A stretch of 64,000 bases of DNA, taken from Acinetobacter terrestris (GTDB taxonomy: Bacteria > Pseudomonadota > Gammaproteobacteria > Pseudomonadales > Moraxellaceae). Positions 8,950 to 19,751 of the stretch are shown here, in pieces. The DNA lies in the NCBI RefSeq assembly GCF_004331155.1, contig NZ_SJNZ01000011.1, positions 47,724-111,723 on the forward strand, written 5' to 3'. The stretch's first letter is position 1. Each line of letters begins with the position of its first letter. The translations under genes and the position numbers were made by a program. Below the pieces are notes generated by a model, which did not search any database, was not told the DNA's origin, and worked only from the letters and a program-made list of their open reading frames with translations.

Positions 8950-9016
8950 ATACCTTTAAAGCATAATAAAATGCAAATTTGATCTTAGACAGTATATATT
9001 TATTCTTTTAAGGTAT
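8950..9016. promoter_or_regulatory. divergent LysR operator region regulator/catB
   Basis: Two near-consensus sites lie in the gap between the regulator and catB. ATAC-N7-GCAT is at 8950-8964 and ATTC-N7-GTAT at 9002-9016, with centres 52 bp apart. The second includes CTTTTAAGGTAT, repeated in front of benK. Each differs from ATAC-N7-GTAT by one base. Confidence 0.65.
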
Positions 9017-9056
9017 ACCACATGAGATAGACAAAGCAAGATTGGGAAGCTTAAAG

Positions 9057-10166
9057 ATGTACAAATCCATAGAAACGTTGCTTGTTGAAATTCCAACCAT
9101 CCGTCCGCACAAGATGGCTGTGGCAACCATGCAAACCCAAACATTAGTGTTGGTAAAAGTCACGACTGAAGATGGTTTTATCGGTTGGGGCGAAGCGACC
9201 ACGATTGGTGGATTGGGATATGGTGAGGAAAGTCCGGAAAGCGTCAAAACCAATATTGAAACATATTTTGCGCCATTACTAAAATCACTTTCAGGTCTAA
9301 ATGTCGCTCAAATAATTAAAACGCTTAAACGTAATATTAACGGTAACCGTTTTGCCAAATGTGCCATCCAGACTGCACTACTGGACATTCAGGCACAACG
9401 CCTAGGTTTGCCGTTGAGCGAAATCCTCGGTGGCCGTCTGCGTGATAGCGTGCCCGTGCTTTGGGTGCTTGCTTCAGGTGATACCGAGAAAGACATTGCC
9501 GAAGCGAAAAAAATGATTGAGCTGAAACGTCATAACGTATTCAAACTCAAAATCGGTTCGCGCCCTGTAGAAGACGACGTTGCCCATGTTTTAGCGATTA
9601 AGAAAGCTTTGGGTTCAGAGATCTCGATTCGTGTCGATGTTAACCGTGCCTGGTCAGAACTTGAAGCAGTTAAAGGCATTCAGTTATTGCAGGATGGCGG
9701 TGTTGACCTGATTGAACAACCGTGTGCGATTGAAAATCTGGATGCAATGCAGCGTTTAACACGACGCTTTGATATTGCCATTATGGCGGATGAATCATTA
9801 TACGGTCCGCAGAGTGCTTATCAGATTGCCCGTAACAACGGTGCATCCGTATTTGCAGTAAAAATTGCCCAGTCAGGTGGTCTGATTGAAGGTTGTGAAG
9901 TGGGGAAAATTGCCAAACTTGCAGGTATTGACCTGTATGGCGGCACCATGCTTGAAGGTCCGGTCGGAACGATTGCTTCAGCACATGTGTTTTCAACTTT
10001 CGAAAGCCTTGCCTATGGCACAGAGTTATTTGGCCCACTGCTATTGACTGAAGAAATTTTAAAAACACCGCTTCAATATCAAAACTATGAGTTGGTTCTG
10101 CCCACTGTACCTGGTTTAGGTATCGAACTCGATTTAGACAAAATTGACAACTTGCGTCGTCAGTAA
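9057..10166 (+). CDS. catB: muconate cycloisomerase CatB
   Basis: A 369-residue enolase-superfamily enzyme that converts cis,cis-muconate to (+)-muconolactone. The catalytic base motif is FKLKIG. Metal ligands lie in RVDVNRAW (Asp), LIEQP (Glu) and MADES (Asp). The partner lysine is in VFAVKIAQSGG. I start at ATG 9057 (MYKSIETLLVEIPTIRPHK), with GGGAAG seven bases upstream, rather than at 9042. It is the first gene of the plus-strand catabolic run, just downstream of the regulator sites. Its length matches known CatB (about 370). Confidence 0.95.
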   Translation: MYKSIETLLVEIPTIRPHKMAVATMQTQTLVLVKVTTEDGFIGWGEATTIGGLGYGEESPESVKTNIETYFAPLLKSLSGLNVAQIIKTLKRNINGNRFAKCAIQTALLDIQAQRLGLPLSEILGGRLRDSVPVLWVLASGDTEKDIAEAKKMIELKRHNVFKLKIGSRPVEDDVAHVLAIKKALGSEISIRVDVNRAWSELEAVKGIQLLQDGGVDLIEQPCAIENLDAMQRLTRRFDIAIMADESLYGPQSAYQIARNNGASVFAVKIAQSGGLIEGCEVGKIAKLAGIDLYGGTMLEGPVGTIASAHVFSTFESLAYGTELFGPLLLTEEILKTPLQYQNYELVLPTVPGLGIELDLDKIDNLRRQ

Positions 10167-10181
10167 TTAAAGGAATTAGAC

Positions 10182-10472
10182 ATGCTTTTTCAAGTACGTA
10201 TGGATGTAAATATTCCGCTAGATATGCCAAGCGATAAAGCCAACGAAATTAAAGCCGTTGAAAAAGCTTATTCACATGATTTACAGCGTCAAGGTAAATG
10301 GCGTCATATCTGGCGCATCAGCGGTCAGTACTCAAACATCAGTATTTTTGATGTCGAAAGCAATGAAGAGCTGCACAACATTTTGCAAGGTCTTCCACTG
10401 TATCCGTATATGAATATTGAAGTGATGCCGCTGAACCGTCATCCCTCTTCAATTCATGAAGATGATCGTTAA
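10182..10472 (+). CDS. catC: muconolactone delta-isomerase CatC
   Basis: A 96-residue enzyme with the family's usual size and sequence (LFQVRMDVNIPLDMPSDKAN at the start, LPLYPYMNIEVMPLNRHPSS at the end). It converts muconolactone to 3-oxoadipate enol-lactone. It starts 15 bp after catB with AAAGGA upstream, so translation is probably coupled. Downstream, an imperfect AAGATGG/CCATCTT hairpin at 10486-10511 precedes catA in a 159-bp gap. Confidence 0.95.
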   Translation: MLFQVRMDVNIPLDMPSDKANEIKAVEKAYSHDLQRQGKWRHIWRISGQYSNISIFDVESNEELHNILQGLPLYPYMNIEVMPLNRHPSSIHEDDR

Positions 10473-10631
10473 GTTTCAAACATGCAAGATGGCGAACTTA
10501 TTCACCATCTTCACAAAAGCAACACCCTATGGGTAATTAACAAGGATTGTGGCCAGCAAAATTTAGCCAGCCAATATAAAAGCTAATAGAGTTTGCCACT
10601 CAAAATGAAGACATACTTCAGGAGCAATAGT

Positions 10632-11552
10632 ATGAATCGCCAAGAAATTGATGCACTTGTAAAAAAAATGAATGTCGACACAGCGACAGGACCTGTCGAT
10701 GAACGTGTACAACAGATTGTTGTGCGTTTATTGGGTGATCTTTTCCAAGCGATCGAAGACCTGGATATTTCACAAACTGAATTGTGGAAAGGTCTAGAAT
10801 ATTTTACAGATGCAGGTCAAGCCAACGAATTGGGTTTATTGGCTGCTGGTTTAGGCTTAGAGCACTATTTAGATTTACGTGCAGATGAAGCAGATGCTAA
10901 AGCGGGTATTACGGGTGGTACGCCACGTACCATTGAAGGTCCATTGTATGTAGCAGGCGCACCTGAATCGGTTGGCTTTGCACGTATGGATGACGGTAGT
11001 GAGGAAGGTAAAGCTCCAACACTATTCATCGAAGGTACAGTAACGGATACTGAAGGCAACATTATTGAAGGTGCTAAAGTTGAAGTTTGGCATGCCAACA
11101 GCCTGGGTAACTATTCATTCTTTGACAAGTCACAATCTGATTTCAACTTGCGCCGTTCTATTTTAAGCGATGCCAATGGTCAATATGTCGCTCAAACGAC
11201 AATGCCAGTTGGATACGGTTGCCCACCAGAAGGTACAACACAGTTCGTACTGGATAAATTGGGTCGCCATGGTAACCGCCCTTCTCATGTGCATTACTTT
11301 GTATCTGCACCGGGCTACCGCAAATTGACCACGCAATTCAACATCGAAGGTGACAAGTACCTTTGGGATGACTTTGCATTCGCAACTCGCGACGGTCTGG
11401 TTGCAACTGCTGAAGATGTAACAGACGAAGCTGAAATTGCAAAACGTGGCCTTAACAAAGCATTCAAACACATCCAGTTCAATGTTGAACTTGTGAAAGA
11501 TGTTGAAACTGTGCCATCGACTGAAGTAGAACGTCGTCGCGCAAGCGCTTAA
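10632..11552 (+). CDS. catA: catechol 1,2-dioxygenase CatA
   Basis: A 306-residue intradiol dioxygenase that opens catechol to cis,cis-muconate. The N-terminal dimerisation helices precede the catalytic beta-sandwich. The four Fe(III) ligands are visible as Tyr161 (NYSFFD), Tyr195 (VGYGCPP), His219 and His221 (HGNRPSHVHYF). I use ATG 10632 because AGGAG lies seven bases upstream; the longer frame from 10593 adds a poor N-terminus. In A. baylyi ADP1 catA is, to my knowledge, outside catBCIJFD and not in this position. Here it follows catC and precedes benA by 81 bp, linking the two pathways. Confidence 0.95.
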   Translation: MNRQEIDALVKKMNVDTATGPVDERVQQIVVRLLGDLFQAIEDLDISQTELWKGLEYFTDAGQANELGLLAAGLGLEHYLDLRADEADAKAGITGGTPRTIEGPLYVAGAPESVGFARMDDGSEEGKAPTLFIEGTVTDTEGNIIEGAKVEVWHANSLGNYSFFDKSQSDFNLRRSILSDANGQYVAQTTMPVGYGCPPEGTTQFVLDKLGRHGNRPSHVHYFVSAPGYRKLTTQFNIEGDKYLWDDFAFATRDGLVATAEDVTDEAEIAKRGLNKAFKHIQFNVELVKDVETVPSTEVERRRASA

Positions 11553-11571
11553 TGACCTCATAATAAGGAAC

Positions 11572-11597
11572 CGAGATGTCAGTTTCATGACATTTCG
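11572..11597 (+). other. hairpin between catA and benA
   Basis: A 10-bp stem with one G-U pair (CGAGATGTCA/TGACATTTCG) lies 36 bp before the benA start. No U-run follows and no ATAC-N7-GTAT site is present. It is therefore more likely an mRNA-processing or partial attenuation element inside one transcript than a terminator plus new promoter. Confidence 0.5.
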
Positions 11598-11633
11598 GGG
11601 ACTTGCCCAAATTTGGAAAGTCGGAGAACGGAC

Positions 11634-13015
11634 ATGCCACGTATTCCTGTAATTAACACCAGCCATCTCGATCGCATTGATGAATTACTTGTTGAAAACT
11701 ATGAAACAGGTGAATTTAAGCTTCATCGTTCAGTATTCACAGATCAGGCCTTATTCGATTTAGAGATGAAATATATCTTTGAAGGCAATTGGGTGTACCT
11801 GGCACATGAAAGCCAAATTCCAAATAATAACGATTTCTATACCACTTATATTGGCCGTCAACCAATCATCATTGCGCGTAACCGTCAAGGTGAACTCAAT
11901 GCCATGATTAATGCCTGCTCACACCGTGGCGCACAATTATGTCGCAATAAAAAAGGCAATAAAGCGACCTATACTTGCCCTTTCCACGGTTGGACATTTA
12001 ACAACTCGGGTAAATTATTAAAAGTAAAAGATCCTGCTGATGCCGGATATTCAGACTGCTTTAATAAAGACGGTTCGCATGACTTGAAAAAAGTAGCCCG
12101 TTTTGAAAACTATAAAGGCTTCTTGTTCGGCAGCTTAAACCCGGATGTTCAGCCTTTGGAAGAATACCTGGGCGAAGCAACCAAAATTATGGATATGATT
12201 GTTGATCAGTCTGATCAAGGTCTTGAAGTGTTACGTGGTGCATCGACTTATACCTATGACGGTAACTGGAAGCTCACTGCCGAAAATGGTGCCGATGGTT
12301 ACCATGTATCTGCCGTTCACTGGAACTATGCAGCCACAACTCAACAGCGTAAAGAGAAAGAAGCGGGCGATAATGTTCGCGCAATGAGCGCAGGCTCATG
12401 GGGCAAACAAGGTGGCGGTTCTTACGGTTTCGACAATGGTCACATGCTGCTTTGGACACAATGGGGCAATCCTGAAGACCGTCCAAATTTCCCGAAAGCT
12501 GAGGAATATACCGAGAAATTCGGTGCTGCGATGGCGAAATGGATGATCGAACGTTCACGTAACCTGTGTATCTATCCAAACGTCTATTTCATGGATCAGT
12601 TCGGTTCACAAATTCGTGTACTTCGTCCTTTATCTCCCTCTAAGACTGAAGTGACCATTTATTGTATCGCCCCTGTGGGTGAAGACAAAGAAGCGCGTAC
12701 TCGCCGTATTCGTCAATATGAAGACTTCTTTAACGCATCAGGTATGGCAACCCCAGACGATCTTGAAGAATTCCGTGCCTGTCAGGCGGGTTATGCTGGT
12801 ATCGCGCTGGAATGGAACGATATGAGCCGTGGCTCTAAACACTGGATTCAAGGCCCGGATGAAGCAGCCAATGAAATTGGTTTAAAACCAAAACTGTCTG
12901 GTATTAAAACTGAAGACGAAGGTTTGTACCTTGCTCAGCATGAACACTGGTTACATCTGATGAAAGACGCGATTACATCTGAAAAAGAACTTGCTGCAAC
13001 TGCAGGAGAAAACGC

Positions 13016-13019
<4 letters not shown>
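11634..13019 (+). CDS. benA: benzoate 1,2-dioxygenase large (alpha) subunit BenA
   Basis: A 461-residue ring-hydroxylating oxygenase alpha subunit. The Rieske centre is Cys95-x-His97 and Cys115-x2-His118 ([11 protein letters not shown], then YTCPFHGW). The mononuclear iron site is in [14 protein letters not shown] (bridging Asp, then His-x4-His). With BenB and BenC it makes benzoate cis-1,2-dihydrodiol. The ATG at 11634 has GGAG eight bases upstream and gives the 461-residue length of ADP1 BenA; the longer frame starts with TTG. It overlaps benB by 4 bp. Confidence 0.95.
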
Positions 13020-14613
<1,594 letters not shown>

Positions 14614-14661
14614 TGATTTGAAGATGCGTATTTGTTTAGAAACTATTTGATACGCGTAAAC

Positions 14662-14796
14662 GTCATCCGCTGCTGTACGAGGCAAACCAAATTTAGATAC
14701 ATCTAAGTTTCTGCGACAAATTTAATTTACACGATGCAATGGACGAGTTCAGCGGATGACAATGGTTTTGCCTACTTTTGCCAAAACAAAAGTAGG
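14662..14796. repeat. structured intergenic repeat between benC and benD
   Basis: This 300-bp gap splits an otherwise tight operon. It holds an inverted repeat GTCATCCGCTG (14662) / CAGCGGATGAC (14750), an inner AAATTTAGAT/ATCTAAGTTT hairpin, and a separate perfect 10-bp stem CCTACTTTTG/CAAAAGTAGG (14771-14796). An AAGACTCCGTCTT motif follows at about 14844. The nested palindromes and lack of ORFs look like a small dispersed repeat (MITE- or REP-like) of the kind seen between Acinetobacter genes. Confidence 0.55.
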
Positions 14797-14913
14797 TCGA
14801 ACCGAAGGTTAAACCTCATGTTGATTTATAAAAGTAAGACTCCGTCTTTCCTAAATCAAATTTAAAGGTTTTTTAATCGCACATATAAAGATTGGTTCAT
14901 GAGTTAAAAAAAT

Positions 14914-15699
14914 ATGACTTCAAATCAAAGATTTCAAGATAAAGTCGTGATTGTAACCGGTGCCGCTCAAGGCATTGGTCGCGGTGTGGCCCTACAGGTG
15001 GCATCGGAAGGTGCGCAAGTGGTCATGGCAGACCTTTCTCCTTATGTGGAAGAAGTTTTAGCTGAAATTCAAGCTGCCGGTGGTGATGCTGTGACCATCA
15101 ATGCAAACTTGGAAACCTTTGCAGGTGCACAATCGGTTGTTGAAAAAGCATTATCGACTTATGGTCGTGTCGATGCCCTGATTAACAATGTCGGTGGCGC
15201 GATCTGGATGAAACCTTTCGAAGAATTTTCTGAAGAGGAAATCATCAAGGAAGTGAATCGTTCATTGTTTCCAACGATGTGGTGCTGCCGTGCAGTTTTA
15301 CCTGAAATGATTAAAAATCAGAAAGGTACAATTGTAAATGTGTCATCTATTGCCACTCGTGGTATTAACCGTGTGCCTTACTCTGCTTCTAAAGGTGGCG
15401 TAAATGGTTTAACGGCTGCCCTCGCATTTGAACATGCCAAAGATGGAATTCGTGTCAATGCGGTAGCAACTGGGGGTACAGAAGCGCCACCACGTAAAGT
15501 GCCACGCAATGCCAATCCACTTTCTGAAAATGAACAAGCGTGGATGCAACAAGTGGTTGATCAAACCATTGACCGTACTTTCTTGGGGCGCTACGGCACC
15601 ATTCAAGAACAGGTGAATGCCATTGTATTTTTGGCTTCAGATGAATCTTCATATATGACAGGAACTGTGGTTCCTGTAGGTGGTGGCGATCAGGGTTAA
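14914..15699 (+). CDS. benD: benzoate cis-diol dehydrogenase BenD
   Basis: A 261-residue short-chain dehydrogenase that oxidises and decarboxylates benzoate dihydrodiol to catechol with NAD+. The cofactor loop is GAAQGIGRG (about 17-25), the NNVGG motif is near 90, the catalytic Ser is in VNVSSIAT, and the Tyr-x3-Lys is YSASKGG. The C-terminus GGDQG matches ADP1 BenD. The ribosome site is weak (A-rich run before ATG). It is set 300 bp from benC by a repeat element but continues the same transcript direction. Confidence 0.95.
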   Translation: MTSNQRFQDKVVIVTGAAQGIGRGVALQVASEGAQVVMADLSPYVEEVLAEIQAAGGDAVTINANLETFAGAQSVVEKALSTYGRVDALINNVGGAIWMKPFEEFSEEEIIKEVNRSLFPTMWCCRAVLPEMIKNQKGTIVNVSSIATRGINRVPYSASKGGVNGLTAALAFEHAKDGIRVNAVATGGTEAPPRKVPRNANPLSENEQAWMQQVVDQTIDRTFLGRYGTIQEQVNAIVFLASDESSYMTGTVVPVGGGDQG

Positions 15700-15759
15700 A
15701 CCTGATCTCATCAAAATTCAACAGGATCATTGAATTCTACGCATGGAGGCAATAGCGCA

Positions 15760-16980
15760 ATGACGACCCTGTTAAAAACATTAAAAGATGATTGGTCCAT
15801 TTCAGCCACGGTCGCAGGATTTTTGGCCGTGCTGATTTCCTATTCAGGTCCACTGATCATTTTTTTCCAAGCCGCCCAAAAAGCGCAAGTTTCCAGTGCC
15901 ATGATGATTTCGTGGATTTGGGGAATTTCAATTGGTGCAGCTGTTGCCGGTATTTTTCTTTCGATTAAATACAAAGTTCCGGTGATTACCGCGTGGTCTG
16001 CACCGGGAACGGCATTATTGGTGACCCTGTTCCCCAATATTTCATTGAATGAAGCCATCGCCGCATACATCACTTCTGCTGTGGTGATTTTTTTGATTGG
16101 AATTACCGGTTATTTCGACAAATTATTGAAATGGATTCCCCAAGATGTCGCAGCTGGCATGATGGCCGGAATCCTTTTTCAGTTTGGTTTGGGGCTTTTT
16201 ACTGCAACTGACACCATGCCGATGATTGTTTTTGGCATGCTGATGGTGTTTCTCGTTGCAAAGCGTTTAGTACCACGCTATGCCATGGTTTGGGTGCTCG
16301 TTTCAGGTGTGGTTCTGAGTCTGGTTTTAGGCAAGATGAATCCGGTTGATGTCAATTTCACCCTCGCCATTCCGCAATTTATTGCCCCTGAATGGACCTG
16401 GAATTCAACCCTGAATTTGGCCATTCCCCTGATTCTGGTCAGTCTTTCCGGTCAGTTTTTACCGGGTATGGCCATCATGAAACTCAGTGGTTATGACACG
16501 CCGGCTAAACCGATTATCACGGCAACCAGTATTGCGTCCTTAGCAGTCGCTTGTGTCGGTGGGATTACCATCGTTCTGGCCTCTATCACTGCTGCTTTAT
16601 GTATGGGTAAAGATGCCCATGAACTGAAAGACAAACGTTATATCGCCGGAATCGCCAACGGTATTTTTTACATTTTAGGCGGTTTATTTGCCGGCAGTAT
16701 TGTCATGTTGTTCAGCTTACTGCCTAAAGAACTGGTCGCTGCATTAGCAGGTCTGGCTTTACTGGGTGCGATTGCAAGCAATATTTCTGTCGCGATGAAA
16801 AATGAATCTCATCGAGATGCAGCTCTCATCACTTTTTTAGCCACTGCCTCTGGCATGCATTTTTTAGGGCTCAGTTCCGTATTTTGGGGTATTTGTATCG
16901 GTGTCATTGCACATTTAATTTTAAATAAACGTGAACCGAATAGCACTGCTCTCCCTTCAACTCAAAGCTCTAAAAGTTAA
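15760..16980 (+). CDS. benE: benzoate membrane transporter BenE
   Basis: A 406-residue BenE-family integral membrane protein with about 12 hydrophobic segments of the nucleobase/ascorbate-transporter-like fold. Recognisable segments are AVLISYSGPLIIFFQAAQKA, ITAWSAPGTALL and the MLFSLLPKELVAALAGLALL region. Start ATG 15760 has GGAGG ten bases upstream; the TTG-started extension from 15730 is rejected. It gives a second route for benzoate besides BenK. It follows benD and leads into catI. Confidence 0.92.
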   Translation: MTTLLKTLKDDWSISATVAGFLAVLISYSGPLIIFFQAAQKAQVSSAMMISWIWGISIGAAVAGIFLSIKYKVPVITAWSAPGTALLVTLFPNISLNEAIAAYITSAVVIFLIGITGYFDKLLKWIPQDVAAGMMAGILFQFGLGLFTATDTMPMIVFGMLMVFLVAKRLVPRYAMVWVLVSGVVLSLVLGKMNPVDVNFTLAIPQFIAPEWTWNSTLNLAIPLILVSLSGQFLPGMAIMKLSGYDTPAKPIITATSIASLAVACVGGITIVLASITAALCMGKDAHELKDKRYIAGIANGIFYILGGLFAGSIVMLFSLLPKELVAALAGLALLGAIASNISVAMKNESHRDAALITFLATASGMHFLGLSSVFWGICIGVIAHLILNKREPNSTALPSTQSSKS

Positions 16981-17007
16981 TGGGCAAATGATTGTCTAGG
17001 AAACATT

Positions 17008-17679
17008 ATGATTGATAAAAGCTCCGCTTCACTGACTGAAGCACTTTCCCAAATTAAAGATGGTGCAACCATCATGATTGGTGGTTTCGGTACGGCTGGA
17101 CAACCGGCTGAACTGATTGATGGCTTGATTGAACTGGGTGTTAAAGACCTGATCATCGTCAACAACAATGCCGGTAATGGTGATTACGGTTTGGCTAAAC
17201 TGTTAAAAACCGGTGCGGTACGCAAAATCATCTGCTCTTTCCCTCGTCAGTCAGATTCCTATGTATTCGATGAAATCTATCGTGCCGGCAAGATCGAACT
17301 GGAACTGGTACCGCAAGGCAACCTGGCCTGCCGTATTCAGGCTGCAGGTATGGGCTTAGGTCCGATCTATACCCCAACCGGTTTTGGTACCTTGCTGGCG
17401 GAAGGCAAACCCACCCTGAACTATGAAGGCAAAGACTTTGTGCTGGAAAACCCGATCAAGGCTGACTTTGCCTTGATTAAAGCGCATAAAGGCGACCGCT
17501 GGGGCAATCTGGTGTACCGTAAATCGGCACGTAACTTTGGCCCGATTATGGCCATGGCAGCCGATATCACCATTGCCCAGGTTTCTGAAGTGGTTGAACT
17601 GGGTGCGCTTGATCCAGAGCACATCATCACCCCGGGGATTTTTGTTCAACACGTGGTTGCAGTAAAACCTGCACAGTAA
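17008..17679 (+). CDS. catI: 3-oxoadipate CoA-transferase alpha subunit CatI
   Basis: A 223-residue CoA-transferase subunit A. The glycine-rich GGFGTAGQPAELIDGL motif lies near residue 25 and FPRQSDSYVFDE near 77. With CatJ it transfers CoA from succinyl-CoA to 3-oxoadipate. The gene begins 27 bp after benE. Its base composition is clearly higher in GC than the ben genes: one 60-base line at 17281 has 36 G/C. That composition is shared with catJ and catF, not with catD. PcaI is an equally possible name by sequence alone, but the cat context decides. Confidence 0.92.
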   Translation: MIDKSSASLTEALSQIKDGATIMIGGFGTAGQPAELIDGLIELGVKDLIIVNNNAGNGDYGLAKLLKTGAVRKIICSFPRQSDSYVFDEIYRAGKIELELVPQGNLACRIQAAGMGLGPIYTPTGFGTLLAEGKPTLNYEGKDFVLENPIKADFALIKAHKGDRWGNLVYRKSARNFGPIMAMAADITIAQVSEVVELGALDPEHIITPGIFVQHVVAVKPAQ

Positions 17680-17700
17680 TTGGCATTGGAGTATTAGAAG

Positions 17701-18354
17701 ATGAGTTATACCAAATTAAGCCGTGACCAGATTGCTGAACGTGTGGCACAGGACATTCCAGATGGTGCCTATGTCAATCTCGGGATTGGCTTGCCGACCA
17801 AGATTTCCAGCTACCTGCCTTCAGACAAAGACGTGTTTTTACATTCTGAAAATGGTTTGCTGGCTTTTGGTCCTCCTCCTGCTGAAGAAGACCGTGATCC
17901 AGAGTTAATTAATGCCGGTAAAGAGTTTGTCACCTTGCTTGAAGGCGGTTCATTCTTCCATCACGGTGATTCCTTCGCCATGATGCGTGGCGGTCATTTG
18001 GATATTGCTGTGCTGGGTGCATTCCAGGTCGCTGAAAATGGTGACCTGGCCAACTGGCATACCGGTGCACCGGATGCGATTCCTGCTGTTGGCGGTGCGA
18101 TGGATCTGGCAGTGGGTGCGAAAAAAGTCTTTATCACTACAGACCACGTGACCAAAAAAGGCGAACCAAAAATCGTGGCTGAACTTTCTTATCCGGCCAC
18201 TGGCTTGAAATGTGTCGACCGGATTTATACCGACCTGTGTGTGATTGATGTGACAAGCGACGGCATGAAAGTGATTGAGAAAGTTGAAGGTCTGTCATTT
18301 GAAGAATTGCAGGCATTGACCGGTGCCAAACTGATTGATGCAACTCAAGGCTAA
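17701..18354 (+). CDS. catJ: 3-oxoadipate CoA-transferase beta subunit CatJ
   Basis: A 217-residue subunit B. The motif SENGLLAFGP near residue 52 holds the catalytic Glu that forms the enzyme-CoA thioester. Downstream come GGHLDIAVLGAFQV and the AVGAKKVFITTDH segment of the family. It starts 21 bp after catI with a GGAG upstream, so the two subunits are made together. It is followed by a palindromic repeat before catF. Confidence 0.93.
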   Translation: MSYTKLSRDQIAERVAQDIPDGAYVNLGIGLPTKISSYLPSDKDVFLHSENGLLAFGPPPAEEDRDPELINAGKEFVTLLEGGSFFHHGDSFAMMRGGHLDIAVLGAFQVAENGDLANWHTGAPDAIPAVGGAMDLAVGAKKVFITTDHVTKKGEPKIVAELSYPATGLKCVDRIYTDLCVIDVTSDGMKVIEKVEGLSFEELQALTGAKLIDATQG

Positions 18355-18374
18355 TACACTTTAAAGAAAATTTT

Positions 18375-18511
18375 AAATCCCCCTAATCCCCCTGAGCCAG
18401 ACTTAAGCATTGCTTTAACTCGATGCGCAAGAAAGGGAGACTTTATACCCAAGCTCAAATCATTTTGAAGCCGGGTAAGTCTCCCTCCTTTCAGGAGGGA
18501 TTAAGGGAGGT
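18375..18511. repeat. palindromic repeat element between catJ and catF
   Basis: Outer arms AAATCCCCCTAATCCCCCT and AGGAGGGATTAAGGGAGGT are imperfect complements. Inner arms AGGGAGACTT and AAGTCTCCCT are perfect complements. The structure matches a common Acinetobacter intergenic repeat style. Its right arm ends just before the catF ribosome site. Confidence 0.65.
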
Positions 18512-18525
18512 AAAAGGATTACACA

Positions 18526-19731
18526 ATGAAAAACGCATATATCGTAGATGCCATCCGTACCCCATTCGGCCGTTATGCCGGGGGTTTGGCACCCGTTCGT
18601 GCCGATGACCTCGGTGCACTTCCAATCAAAGCCTTAATGGAACGCAATCCGTCGGTGAACTGGGAACAGGTTGATGATGTGATTTATGGCTGTGCCAATC
18701 AGGCCGGTGAAGACAACCGTAACGTGGGTCGCATGTCGGCACTGCTTGCAGGTCTGCCTTATCAGGTGCCTGCAACGACAGTCAACCGTTTATGTGGTTC
18801 ATCGCTGGATGCGGTAGCAATGGCTGCACGTGCGATTAAAGCCGGTGAAGCAGACCTGATTATTGCCGGTGGGGTGGAATCCATGAGCCGTGCGCCATTG
18901 GTGATGGGTAAATCCGAAGGCGCCTTTGGACGCAGCCAGAAACTTGAAGACACCACCATGGGCTGGCGTTTTATCAATCCCAAACTGAAAGAGATGTATG
19001 GCGTAGAAACCATGCCGCAAACGGCTGAAAATGTCGCGGAACAGTTCAACATTAACCGTGCAGACCAAGACCAGTTCGCTTTCACCAGTCAGCAGCGCAC
19101 AGCAGCAGCACAAGCAAAAGGGTTCTTTGCCAACGAAATCGTGCCTGTGGTGATTCCGCAACGTAAAGGCGATCCTGTTTTGGTGGATACCGATGAACAT
19201 CCACGTGCTTCAACCACCCTTGAAGGCTTAACCAAGCTGAAACCTGTGGTGAAAGCCGAAGGTACCGTGACGGCAGGCAACGCTTCAGGGATTAACGATG
19301 GTGCAGCAGCCCTGCTGATTGCTTCAGATGATGCTATAGCACAGTATGGCTTAAAACCACGGGCCAAAATTATTGGCGCAACGGTGGTCGGCGTTGAACC
19401 TCGCATCATGGGCTTTGGTCCTGCACCGGCGATTAAAAAACTGTTGAAACAAACCGGTTTAACGCTTGAACAAATGGATGTCATCGAGCTGAATGAAGCC
19501 TTTTCTGCTCAAGCCTTAGCCGTAACCCGTGACCTAGGCATTGAAGACGGTTCAACCCAAGTCAATCCGAATGGTGGCGCGATTGCTCTGGGTCATCCGC
19601 TCGGTGCATCCGGTGCGCGTCTGGTGACCACGGCACTGAATCAGCTGGAACAGACAGGCGGCAACTACGCACTGTGTTCGATGTGTATTGGTGTCGGTCA
19701 AGGCATTGCTTTGATTATTCAACGTGTCTAA
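18526..19731 (+). CDS. catF: 3-oxoadipyl-CoA thiolase CatF
   Basis: A 401-residue thiolase that cleaves 3-oxoadipyl-CoA to succinyl-CoA and acetyl-CoA. The nucleophilic Cys is in VNRLCGSSLDAV (about 90), the catalytic His in ALGHPLGASGAR (about 357) and the second Cys in CSMCIGVGQG (about 387). It is set 171 bp after catJ, behind a palindromic repeat, and shares the higher GC of catIJ. In ADP1 catIJF and pcaIJF are kept nearly identical by gene conversion; a similar history is possible here. Confidence 0.94.
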   Translation: MKNAYIVDAIRTPFGRYAGGLAPVRADDLGALPIKALMERNPSVNWEQVDDVIYGCANQAGEDNRNVGRMSALLAGLPYQVPATTVNRLCGSSLDAVAMAARAIKAGEADLIIAGGVESMSRAPLVMGKSEGAFGRSQKLEDTTMGWRFINPKLKEMYGVETMPQTAENVAEQFNINRADQDQFAFTSQQRTAAAQAKGFFANEIVPVVIPQRKGDPVLVDTDEHPRASTTLEGLTKLKPVVKAEGTVTAGNASGINDGAAALLIASDDAIAQYGLKPRAKIIGATVVGVEPRIMGFGPAPAIKKLLKQTGLTLEQMDVIELNEAFSAQALAVTRDLGIEDGSTQVNPNGGAIALGHPLGASGARLVTTALNQLEQTGGNYALCSMCIGVGQGIALIIQRV

Positions 19732-19751
19732 TAAACTCTTAAAAATATAAA

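Noticed and set aside
9781..10230. 149-codon minus-strand ORF across the end of catB
   Set aside because: It lies antisense to clear catB/catC coding sequence and has no ribosome site or family resemblance.
18423..18608. 61-codon ORF before catF
   Set aside because: It reads through the palindromic repeat and overlaps catF in another frame; it is not protein-like.
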